Source: Flavobacterium aquatile LMG 4008 = ATCC 11947
Lineage (GTDB): Bacteria > Bacteroidota > Bacteroidia > Flavobacteriales > Flavobacteriaceae
Reading direction: 5' to 3'
Length of the DNA: 64,000 nucleotides
Assembly: GCF_000757385.1 (NCBI RefSeq)
Contig: NZ_JRHH01000003.1
Coordinates: 372,001-436,000 of the forward strand
Shown piece after piece: positions 34,328 through 41,681 of the stretch. A program made the position numbers and the translations under genes. Below the pieces are notes generated by a model that searched no databases, was not told the origin of the DNA, and saw only the letters and a program-made list of their open reading frames with translations. Numbering within the stretch: the first letter of the stretch is position 1; every line of letters begins with the position of its first letter.

Positions 34328-35107
34328 ATGAAATTGAAAACTACTTTATTATTAACATTACTTAGTTTGGGTGCTTTTGCCCAAACAAAATCTACTGGGA
34401 ATATTGCCTTATCGACGAATATGGCAGCGACACTTACTTTAAACAATACTACATCAACTGTCACGTTGACTTTATCTGGACCAAATGACAGATGGTTTGC
34501 ATTGCAATTTGGTTCTTTTACGGGCGGTATGCAAGCAGGAACAGATGTTGTTTATTGGAACAATACTACTCTGGTAGATGCAAGACATATTGGTATTGGA
34601 TCGGCACCTTCTGTTGATGCAATTAATAATTGGACTTTGGTATCAAATACGAATAATTCTCCTGCTTCTGGGCAAAGAACAGTAGTTTTTACTCGTCCTT
34701 TCAATACAGGTGATGCAAACGATTATACTTTTAATTATGCCGATGCTAATATTGATTTGGCATGGGCAAGGGCAGATACGCCAACTTTTGCAGTGACTGT
34801 ATATCACGGCGGAGCAAACAGAGGTGTTTTGTTAAATACTGCAACAACTCTTGGAGTTGACAAATTCTCTTTAAACAACGCTCAAATATATCCTAATCCG
34901 TCTAATGGAGATTTTAATATTAAATCGGAAACCATTATCACTAAAGTTAACGTATATAGTCAAACAGGTGCTTTTGTAAAAACAGTTGAGGTAGAAAATA
35001 ATGCTGATAATGCAGCAATCAATATCAAAGGTTTATCTACAGGAGTTTATCTAATTGAATTAGTTAACGACACAGAAAAATCTTGGAAGAAAATTATTGT
35101 AAACTAG
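34328..35107 (+). CDS. DOMON-like secreted protein with T9SS type A sorting domain
   Basis: A 259-residue protein with signal peptide ending AFAQ. Residues about 25-175 have the DOMON pattern: WFALQFGSFTGGMQAGTDVV, then ARHIG, TVVFTRPFNTGDANDYTF and AVTVYHGGANRG. DOMON domains bind heme b or sugars in extracellular redox enzymes. The last about 75 residues (IYPNPSNGDFNI ... GVYLIELVNDT ... KIIVN) are a T9SS domain, so it should be displayed at the surface. In copy A the equivalent T9SS protein carries DUF2271 instead. Confidence 0.8.
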   Translation: MKLKTTLLLTLLSLGAFAQTKSTGNIALSTNMAATLTLNNTTSTVTLTLSGPNDRWFALQFGSFTGGMQAGTDVVYWNNTTLVDARHIGIGSAPSVDAINNWTLVSNTNNSPASGQRTVVFTRPFNTGDANDYTFNYADANIDLAWARADTPTFAVTVYHGGANRGVLLNTATTLGVDKFSLNNAQIYPNPSNGDFNIKSETIITKVNVYSQTGAFVKTVEVENNADNAAINIKGLSTGVYLIELVNDTEKSWKKIIVN

Positions 35108-35140
35108 GTTTAAAGTTTTACAGTTTTCCTAAAATTTATT

Positions 35141-35184
35141 AAACCGTGTTGTCTTTTTCAAAATGTAAGATAGCACGGTTTTTT
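35141..35184 (+). terminator. Terminator after DOMON/T9SS gene
   Basis: A 15-bp stem AAACCGTGTTGTCTT / AAGATAGCACGGTTT (two G-U pairs), 11-nt loop, T tract. It separates the 33420-35107 unit from the DUF5777 gene. Confidence 0.85.
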
Positions 35185-35206
35185 ATGTACAAATAATTAT
35201 AAAAAT

Positions 35207-36043
35207 ATGAGAAAGATTTTAGTTTTGTTATTGTTTCCTTTTACGCTTTTTGCACAAGATGATTTATTAAAAGAAATCGATTCGGTTGCTACCAATGAAA
35301 GAGTAGAATCGGCTTTTAAAGGTTTGAAAATCGTCAATATTGAATCTACAAAATTGGCTGCCAAAGGCGATTTGTATTTTATTGTTTCCCACAGATTTGG
35401 TTCGGTTAAAGATGGTTTTGAAGGTTTCTTCGGATTGGACAATGCTGCAACGCAATTAAAGTTTGTTTACGGTGTAAACGATTGGCTTACAATTAGCGGA
35501 GCAAGAAGCGAAATAGTTTATGATTTTGCTGCCAAAGTAATGCTTCAACCACAAATAAAAGATGGATTTCCAGTTGCAATTGTCGGATTTTCAAGCTTTG
35601 GAATCAACAATACTTTAAAGGAAAGCAATTATCCAAACATGGAATTTGAAGATAGATTAATCTATGTTTCTCAATTGTTAGTTTCAAGAAAATTCAGTAA
35701 TAAGTTCTCTTTAGAATTGGCTCCGACATATTTTCACGAGAATTTCGTAGAAGATGACAATCAAGAAAACAGCCAATTTGCAATAGGAATGGGCGGACGT
35801 TATAAACTTACTAATCGTTGGTCATTGAATGTTGATTATGCAGCTCATTTAAATCGTTCCGCAACATCAAGATTTAAAAATCCGTTATCAATTGGAGTGG
35901 ATTTAGAAACTGGCGGACACGTTTTTCAAATGCATTTTAGTAGTTCGCAAGGAATCCACGAATCGGGTTTCTTAGGAAATACCACTGGTGATTGGACCAA
36001 AGGCGACGTTTTCTTCGGATTTAATTTGTTGAGAGTTTTCTAA
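35207..36043 (+). CDS. DUF5777-family beta-barrel protein (copy B)
   Basis: A 278-residue protein with signal peptide (TLFAQDD), an alternating beta pattern and the C-terminal FFGFNLLRVF. The motifs STKLAAKGDLYFIVSHRFG, GFFGLDNAATQ and ETGGHVFQMHFSSSQ match copy A at 14094. It is the last member of the second gene set, separated from the DOMON gene by a terminator, so it either has its own promoter just before 35207 or depends on read-through. Confidence 0.88.
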   Translation: MRKILVLLLFPFTLFAQDDLLKEIDSVATNERVESAFKGLKIVNIESTKLAAKGDLYFIVSHRFGSVKDGFEGFFGLDNAATQLKFVYGVNDWLTISGARSEIVYDFAAKVMLQPQIKDGFPVAIVGFSSFGINNTLKESNYPNMEFEDRLIYVSQLLVSRKFSNKFSLELAPTYFHENFVEDDNQENSQFAIGMGGRYKLTNRWSLNVDYAAHLNRSATSRFKNPLSIGVDLETGGHVFQMHFSSSQGIHESGFLGNTTGDWTKGDVFFGFNLLRVF

Positions 36044-36050
36044 AAATAAA

Positions 36051-36084
36051 AATCCTGCATTTTCTTTTCAGAATTTGCAGGATT
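36051..36084. terminator. Bidirectional terminator between DUF5777 and convergent gene
   Basis: AATCCTGCA / TGCAGGATT stem with a 16-nt loop. It is followed by A-rich sequence on the plus strand and by T-rich sequence for the minus-strand gene. Confidence 0.75.
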
Positions 36085-36113
36085 AAAAAAAAACCTAATC
36101 AACCAATCAATCT

Positions 36114-36731
36114 TTATTTTTTGTCTTCTATTTTAGCTTTTGTACCATCAGCTTTATAGTAGTAGTAATCGTCGTTGCTGTTGTTGTAAGCATAAGCAGT
36201 GTTGTTTGTAGTTGGACCATAATAGTCGTTGGTAAACCCAGCGTTTCTTCTACCTTTTATACTTCCAATGGTGTCAACAATATCACCTCTTCTGTTGTAA
36301 ACTATTCGCATACCACCAATTTGCGTAAGCGCAGCTCTGTTGTATCTCATGTAAACCGTTCCAATTCTGCTTACTCTATCTTGACTATCATAGTTGATGA
36401 AGGTATTTCCAACTCTTCTAACTCTACCAAAACTATCGTGTTCTATTAAAGTTCCGTAGTTTACAGGTCTATTGTTTCTTGCTACTTCGGTACTTCTTCT
36501 TCCAGCGCTTTTAAAGAAATAATCTCCTTGAGAATCATCAGGACGTGTGTTAAAGTCGAAATCTCCATTTGGAAAAACAAAGAACTCAATACCGCGTTCT
36601 ACAAAAGATAATGGCTCATCGTTAAAGCTCGCTCTTGTTATTGTTCCTTCATCAGTACGTTTTAATTCTGATGCGTTCGCTACACTTCCAACTAGTAAAA
36701 TGCTAGCTACTAATAATGTAATTTTTTTCAT
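36114..36731 (-). CDS. Exported protein with RHS-like Y-D-x-x-x-R repeats, unknown function
   Basis: A 205-residue protein with signal peptide (SVANAS). Residues about 47-60 (GIEFFVFPNGDFDFN) are followed by short repeats: EHDSFGRVRRVGNTFI, NYDSQDRVSRIGTVYM, RYNRAALTQIGGMRI and VYNRRGDIVDTIG. The repeat is [EN]-x-D-x-x-x-R-V-x-R-[VI]-G, reminiscent of YD/RHS repeats but only four units. The C-terminus is Asn/Tyr-rich (AYNNSNDDYYYYK). I recognise the type from other flavobacteria but know no function. Tandem 11-bp repeats lie 110 bp upstream. Confidence 0.75.
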   Translation of the reverse strand: MKKITLLVASILLVGSVANASELKRTDEGTITRASFNDEPLSFVERGIEFFVFPNGDFDFNTRPDDSQGDYFFKSAGRRSTEVARNNRPVNYGTLIEHDSFGRVRRVGNTFINYDSQDRVSRIGTVYMRYNRAALTQIGGMRIVYNRRGDIVDTIGSIKGRRNAGFTNDYYGPTTNNTAYAYNNSNDDYYYYKADGTKAKIEDKK

Positions 36732-36840
36732 GATAATTAGAATTAATGTTTTGTACTTACTCTTTCGATTTTCAGTTTCTTCGACCAGATATTTTCTGAT
36801 ATTTGATACATTCCAAGATGTGTGCCAAAGCCAGTATAAT

Positions 36841-36873
36841 GATTTGTCAACGATTTGTTAACGATTATTAAGT
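36841..36873. repeat. Tandem 11-bp direct repeats upstream of 36731 gene
   Basis: GATTTGTCAAC (36841-36851) and GATTTGTTAAC (36852-36862) are followed by a degenerate third unit GATTATTAAGT (36863-36873). The 11-bp period is close to one helical turn and suggests a regulator-binding array in the divergent control region of 36731 and 36995. Confidence 0.5.
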
Positions 36874-36953
36874 AGTTGAATTACATTTGATTACTATAAA
36901 TTTTGAATAATTTAAAGTTTACTGTGTTTTATTATTAAGTAGTTATTTTTTTA

Positions 36954-36961
36954 TATTTTTG
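36954..36961 (+). promoter_or_regulatory. -7 promoter element of M28 peptidase gene
   Basis: TATTTTTG matches TAnnTTTG, 33 nt before the ATG at 36995. It overlaps the TTG that would begin the longer frame, so that start is unlikely. Confidence 0.7.
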
Positions 36962-36994
36962 TTGCCACAAATAAACCAAAATCAAAATTTTGTT

Positions 36995-38185
36995 ATGAAT
37001 TCTAATTCCAGAAGCACACTTTTATTTGCTTTTACACTTATAAGTTTCTTTACGGTTAAATCACAAACATTTATTCCGGCCTATCAAACAGTGGTGAATC
37101 AAACATCACAAACTAATATCACTACAAATCTTACCGAATTTGAAGCTTTAGGTATCAAACGAAGAGGAACTGCACCATTACAAAATACACTAAATTGGTT
37201 AAAAAATAAATACTTGAGTTACGGATATACAGCGAGTCAAATGCAAGAAGATTCTTTTACAAATGGAGCGTTTACTTGTAAAAATTTAATTCTAACTAAA
37301 GTCGGAACTTTATATCCAAACACCTACGTAATTGTTTGCGGTCACTATGATTCTGTTGTTGGAACAGGAACCAATGATAACGGAAGCGGTGTTGTTTCAA
37401 TTCTTGAAGTTGCCAGATTATTACAAAATATTCCTACCGAATATTCTATAAAATTTATAAATTTTAGTGGTGAAGAAGATGGACTTGTTGGAAGTCAACA
37501 TTATGTAGGTTCAGTCGTGAATTCTACAACACCAAAAATGGATATTAAATTGGTTTTTAATCTAGATGAAGTTGGTGGCGTTGCCGGAATGTTGAATAAC
37601 AATATAACTTGTGAACGAGATACTGGTAGTCCAACTTCTAATAATGCAGCATCAAATACAATGACAAATCAATTGATTAATTGTGTCGGATTATATACTT
37701 CTTTAAATACTACATTATCGTATGCGTATGCTTCAGATTATATGCCATTTGAAGATAATAATGAAGTGATAACTGGTTTTTTTGAAACGAATGAAACGTC
37801 CCACCGACATACTGCAACCGATTTATTAGTAAATATGGATCCAGTTTATAATTTTAATGTAGCCAAAGCAGCTGTTGGAGCCACGATGCATTTTGCAGTA
37901 GCAAGTACTTCGACTTTAGAAATGGAAAGTTTCAATACCAATTTTCAAGTCAGTTTTTATCCAAATCCAACCAAAGAAATTCTAAATATTAGTAAAGGAA
38001 ATATTCCAAGTCAAGATTACCAACTTTCAATAATTGATATTAATGGTAAAGTTGTTTTAAATAAAAAGTACGATAATGCAAAATATATCGAGCAAGTAAA
38101 TGTTAGCTCACTTTCTAAAGGATTGTATTTATGCGTATTGAATTTTGATAATCAATCGGTTTCTAAAAAAATCTTGATAGACTAA
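36995..38185 (+). CDS. M28-family zinc metallopeptidase with T9SS type A sorting domain
   Basis: The start at 36995 gives 396 residues with signal peptide (SFFTVKSQ). The M28 catalytic region shows zinc-binding residues in CGHYDSV, TNDNGSGVV, NFSGEEDGLVGSQHY (general base Glu and metal Glu), FNLDEVGG and a late ETSHRHTATD histidine. This is an aminopeptidase-type fold. The last about 75 residues (SFYPNPTKEILNIS ... GLYLCVLNFD ... KILID) form the T9SS domain, so it is a secreted peptidase. Monocistronic with terminator. Confidence 0.92.
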   Translation: MNSNSRSTLLFAFTLISFFTVKSQTFIPAYQTVVNQTSQTNITTNLTEFEALGIKRRGTAPLQNTLNWLKNKYLSYGYTASQMQEDSFTNGAFTCKNLILTKVGTLYPNTYVIVCGHYDSVVGTGTNDNGSGVVSILEVARLLQNIPTEYSIKFINFSGEEDGLVGSQHYVGSVVNSTTPKMDIKLVFNLDEVGGVAGMLNNNITCERDTGSPTSNNAASNTMTNQLINCVGLYTSLNTTLSYAYASDYMPFEDNNEVITGFFETNETSHRHTATDLLVNMDPVYNFNVAKAAVGATMHFAVASTSTLEMESFNTNFQVSFYPNPTKEILNISKGNIPSQDYQLSIIDINGKVVLNKKYDNAKYIEQVNVSSLSKGLYLCVLNFDNQSVSKKILID

Positions 38186-38213
38186 CTAATTTTAAACCTT
38201 ATAGTATTCAAAT

Positions 38214-38247
38214 AAAAATGCTTCCGTTTCTGGAAGCATTTTTTTAT
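38214..38247. terminator. Bidirectional terminator between convergent genes
   Basis: AAAAATGCTTCC / GGAAGCATTTTT stem with a 6-nt loop and T tract. Confidence 0.9.
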
Positions 38248-38267
38248 ATAAATTATAAGTTTATATC

Positions 38268-39464
38268 TTATTTTGAATTATAAACTTTAATTGCTTCTTT
38301 TAGAATTTCTACAGAACGAACTAAATCCTCTTTTTTCAATACATAAGCAATTCTAACTTCGTTCAAACCTACATTTGGAGTTGAATAAAATCCTGCCGCA
38401 GGAGCAACCATTACCGTTTCGCCATTAAAATCATATGATTCTAACAACCATTGTGCAAAAGCATCTGCGTTGTCGATTGGCAATTGGGCAATACAGTAAA
38501 AAGCACCTTTTGGAGTAGCGACTTTTACACCTTCAATTTTTTGTAATTCAGCAATTAAAGTATCGCGTCGGTCTTTATATTCTTCAATAACTTCGTCAAA
38601 ATAACTTTGTGGAGTTTCCAAAGCTGCTTCACTAGCAATTTGAGCAAATGTTGGCGGACTTAATCGCGCTTGTGCAAATTTCATTGCCGTTGCCATTACT
38701 TCTTTATTTTTAGAAACAATACAACCAATTCGAGCACCACACATACTGTATCTTTTAGAAACAGAATCAATCATAATGGCATTTTCCTCAATTCCAGGAA
38801 CGTTCATTACCGAGTAGTGTTTTTCAGTTTCATCATAAATAAACTCACGATAAACTTCATCGGCAATCAAGAATAAATCATGTTTTTTTACAAGATTTGC
38901 CAATTGCTGAATCTCCTCTTGAGAATATAAATATCCAGTTGGATTTCCAGGATTACAAATTAAAATTGCCTTAGTTTTTGAAGTAATTAATTTTTCAAAA
39001 TCTGAAATTGGAGGCAAAGCAAATCCAGTTTCAATGGTAGAAATTACTGGAACAACTTTTACGCCAGAAGCAGTTGAAAATCCGTTGTAATTAGCATAAA
39101 ATGGCTCTGGAATAATAATTTCATCATCAACATCCATTGTACTTCCCATAGCAAAAAGTAATGCTTCAGAACCTCCAGTTGTAATGATAATATCGGCTAC
39201 ATCTATTGGTAAACCATGATTTTTATAATATTGTGATAGTTTTGTTCTATAGCTTTCAAAACCAGCCGAATGACTGTATTCCAATACTTTGATGTCAATA
39301 TTTTTAACTGCGTTTATAGCAACTTCTGGCGTTTTAATATCGGGTTGACCAATATTTAAATGATATACTTTATGACCTTTTTTCTTAGCAATATCTGCAT
39401 ACGGAACCAATTTTCTAATTGGTGATTCCGGCATTTGCTTTCCTTTATTTGAAACTTTTGGCAT
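38268..39464 (-). CDS. PLP-dependent class I aminotransferase (aspartate-type)
   Basis: The ATG at 39464 gives 398 residues (MPKVSNKGKQMPESPIRKL); the longer frame adds ten non-conserved residues. Fold-type I aminotransferase motifs are LNIGQPDIKTPE near the start, the TTGGSEALLFAMG cofactor loop, ICNPGNPTG, the ADEVYREF aspartate, and the PLP lysine in SVSKRYSMCGARIG. The family transfers amino groups between aspartate or other amino acids and 2-oxo acids. Exact substrate is not deducible. Monocistronic. Confidence 0.93.
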   Translation of the reverse strand: MPKVSNKGKQMPESPIRKLVPYADIAKKKGHKVYHLNIGQPDIKTPEVAINAVKNIDIKVLEYSHSAGFESYRTKLSQYYKNHGLPIDVADIIITTGGSEALLFAMGSTMDVDDEIIIPEPFYANYNGFSTASGVKVVPVISTIETGFALPPISDFEKLITSKTKAILICNPGNPTGYLYSQEEIQQLANLVKKHDLFLIADEVYREFIYDETEKHYSVMNVPGIEENAIMIDSVSKRYSMCGARIGCIVSKNKEVMATAMKFAQARLSPPTFAQIASEAALETPQSYFDEVIEEYKDRRDTLIAELQKIEGVKVATPKGAFYCIAQLPIDNADAFAQWLLESYDFNGETVMVAPAAGFYSTPNVGLNEVRIAYVLKKEDLVRSVEILKEAIKVYNSK

Positions 39465-39569
39465 GATTGAAAATTTAGTTGTGCAAATTTGCAATTTTTT
39501 TATCGTATTATTTGTTAAAAATACATTTTCACTTATTTTTTTTCTTATTTTTAATCAAATTCTAATTAC

Positions 39570-40901
39570 ATGAGATTAAAATTACTTTATGTTTTTATTT
39601 TAGTAGTAGTTCAAGATGTCTATTCTCAATCTAGATTCGAATTCGAAGACAACAAAAACAAAGTCACTATACCTTTTAAATTCATCAATAATTTAATCAT
39701 AATATCTATAGAAGTAAATGGTATTCCGCTAAACTTCCTCTTGGATACAGGCGTAGAGGAATCTATTTTATTTAGTTTGGATGAAACAGATGAAATAAGT
39801 TTTGCTCAAGTAGAAAAAGTTAAGATTAAAGGTTTCGGAAAAAAAGAAGCTTTTGATGGCTATAAGTCTACTTTAAATGAAGTAAAAGCTAAAAGTTTCA
39901 TTGATAAAAATCACACACTATATTTGGTTTTAGATCAAGATATTAATATTTCATCCAATGTTGGCGTACCAGTAAACGGAATCATTGGCTATCATTTTTT
40001 TAAAAATAATTTGGTAAAAATTGATTTTGAATCTCAAAAAATCACAATCTTCAAGAATCAAAAAAAACAACTAAAAAAAATCACAAAATCATTCGATAAA
40101 GTACCATTAACTCTAAATGATGGAAAACCTTATTTTACAGCATCAATTCAATTTGAAAAAAGTACAGAAGACCTTAAAGCTAAATTGCTTATCGATACCG
40201 GAAATAGTGACGCTGTTTGGCTTTTCAAAGAAAAAAATACTCAAATAAAAGTTCCAGAAATTAATGTAGACGATTACCTCGGTAGAGGTTTTAGTGGTGA
40301 TGTTTTTGGGTGTCGAGGTAGAATTCCCAAATTTTCTATTAATGAAATCACTTTCAACTCGCCACTTATTGCCTTCCCAAATGCAGCTGAAACTACACAA
40401 ATTGATGCAATAGAAAACCGTTTAGGTTCAGTTGGCTCCGAAATAATGAAACGATTTACCTTATATTTTGACTATCAAAATAGCTCTATGTATTTAAGAA
40501 AGAACGATTTTTTTAACGATGAATTTAATTTCAACATGTCTGGAATCGACTTACAACACGAAGGTTTGCAATGGGTTAAAGAAGCTTATGAAGATAAACC
40601 CGCAATAGCAAACAATTTGACAGATAGTAATGGAGATAAAATTGCTAGTAATCTTCAGTACAGATTCGAATTAAAACCTGTTTACATCGTTACCAACGTC
40701 AGAAAAAATTCACCAGCAGACTTATCCGGAATCCAAAAAGACGACATCATTGTAAAGGTTAATAATCGTCCAGGTTATAATTATTCATTACAAAAGCTCA
40801 ATGAACTTTTAAAATCAGGTGATGGAAAAACCATCGAATTAATTGTTGACAGAAAAGGAAAACACCTCCGTTTTAAATTCCAACTAAAGAAAATTTTATA
40901 A
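39570..40901 (+). CDS. Retropepsin-like aspartic protease with C-terminal PDZ domain
   Basis: A 443-residue protein with signal peptide (QDVYSQS). Two aspartic-protease half-domains carry NFLLDTGVEES (about residues 54-64) and KLLIDTGNSDAVW (about 206-218), so both catalytic DTG motifs lie on one chain. A PDZ domain occupies about residues 360-440 (VYIVTNVRKNSPADLSGIQKDDIIVKVNN). Predicted to act in the periplasm, with PDZ guiding substrate choice. It may equally be a non-processive binding protein. Monocistronic with a terminator at 40904. Confidence 0.88.
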   Translation: MRLKLLYVFILVVVQDVYSQSRFEFEDNKNKVTIPFKFINNLIIISIEVNGIPLNFLLDTGVEESILFSLDETDEISFAQVEKVKIKGFGKKEAFDGYKSTLNEVKAKSFIDKNHTLYLVLDQDINISSNVGVPVNGIIGYHFFKNNLVKIDFESQKITIFKNQKKQLKKITKSFDKVPLTLNDGKPYFTASIQFEKSTEDLKAKLLIDTGNSDAVWLFKEKNTQIKVPEINVDDYLGRGFSGDVFGCRGRIPKFSINEITFNSPLIAFPNAAETTQIDAIENRLGSVGSEIMKRFTLYFDYQNSSMYLRKNDFFNDEFNFNMSGIDLQHEGLQWVKEAYEDKPAIANNLTDSNGDKIASNLQYRFELKPVYIVTNVRKNSPADLSGIQKDDIIVKVNNRPGYNYSLQKLNELLKSGDGKTIELIVDRKGKHLRFKFQLKKIL

Positions 40902-40903
40902 AA

Positions 40904-40926
40904 AAACGCTCCTATTTGGAGCGTTT
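40904..40926. terminator. Bidirectional terminator
   Basis: AAACGCTCC / GGAGCGTTT stem with a TATTT loop between convergent genes; A and T runs on both sides. Confidence 0.85.
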
Positions 40927-40931
40927 CAATA

Positions 40932-41357
40932 TTATTGCATCGGACTTGTTTTCTTCTTCTCTAAAGGATTCACTTCTTGTTTTACAATAACTTCTCCTTT
41001 AATTTTCAATGAAACTCTTCCGCCTTCAACATTTGCAGCATTACTTTCTACAGTAATCGTTTTTCTAATCGGACCAGGATTCATATTATATTTCACCTCA
41101 ATCTTGTCAGATTTTCCAGGCATAATCGGTTGTGTAGGTTTTGTCGGAACAGTACAACCACATGTAGATTGAACATTTGTAATAATCAACGGCTGATTTC
41201 CAGTGTTTGTAAATTCAAAAACACGAACTCCGTTATCTTGCTCCTTCGTAACAGTACCATAATCAATAGTATTGTCCTTTGCTTTAAATTCAATTTTGGC
41301 TTGAGCAAAACTCACAGCACTCACTAAAACAGAAACAAAAAGTATAATTTTTTTCAT
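40932..41357 (-). CDS. DUF1573-family exported protein
   Basis: A 141-residue protein with signal peptide (AVSFAQA). The DUF1573 immunoglobulin-like domain is clear: DYGTVTKEQDNGVRVFEFTNTG, then QPLIITNVQSTCGCTVP, and KIEVKYNMNPGPIRKTITVESN. The CGC motif is a family hallmark. Function is not established; these proteins are abundant and periplasmic in Bacteroidota. Monocistronic. Confidence 0.93.
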   Translation of the reverse strand: MKKIILFVSVLVSAVSFAQAKIEFKAKDNTIDYGTVTKEQDNGVRVFEFTNTGNQPLIITNVQSTCGCTVPTKPTQPIMPGKSDKIEVKYNMNPGPIRKTITVESNAANVEGGRVSLKIKGEVIVKQEVNPLEKKKTSPMQ

Positions 41358-41447
41358 TTTTTCTAAATTTGTTATGGGTAAAAATACTTACTTTAAATTA
41401 ATACACAAAAATTTAATTCTTAATTTTTTATAAAAGCACATAATAGT

Positions 41448-41455
41448 TACTTTTG
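41448..41455 (+). promoter_or_regulatory. -7 promoter element upstream of valS
   Basis: TACTTTTG matches TAnnTTTG. It is 226 nt before the valS ATG, so if it drives valS the mRNA has a long leader that contains the hairpin element at 41525. Confidence 0.55.
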
Positions 41456-41524
41456 CAGTAGTAATTACAAAAAGCATACCACGATTAATAAGAAGCGAAT
41501 GGCTTGGGCATTATCAGCAATCCA

Positions 41525-41597
41525 TTTTCCTGCTTTCCGCAATATCTTTTCCTTTTTAAAGAAAAAAGAAAAAGGATATTTGCTCCAATCAGGGCTA
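41525..41597. repeat. Hairpin repeat element, copy 2
   Basis: TTTTCCTGCTTTCC (41525-41538) and CAATCAGGGCTA (41586-41597) match the ends of the element at 8936. The interior is a shorter imperfect hairpin (AATATCTTTTCC ... AAAAAGGATATT). An outer pair ATACCAC (about 41476) / GTGGTAT (about 41604) may extend the stem. It occupies the 324-bp gap between DUF1573 and valS, in which I see no gene. Confidence 0.7.
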
Positions 41598-41681
41598 AAT
41601 AGTAGTGGTATTGATTACTTGTAATCTAGTTTGAAACAACTTTGAACTAAAATAAACGATAAACATTTTTAAACGATATAA

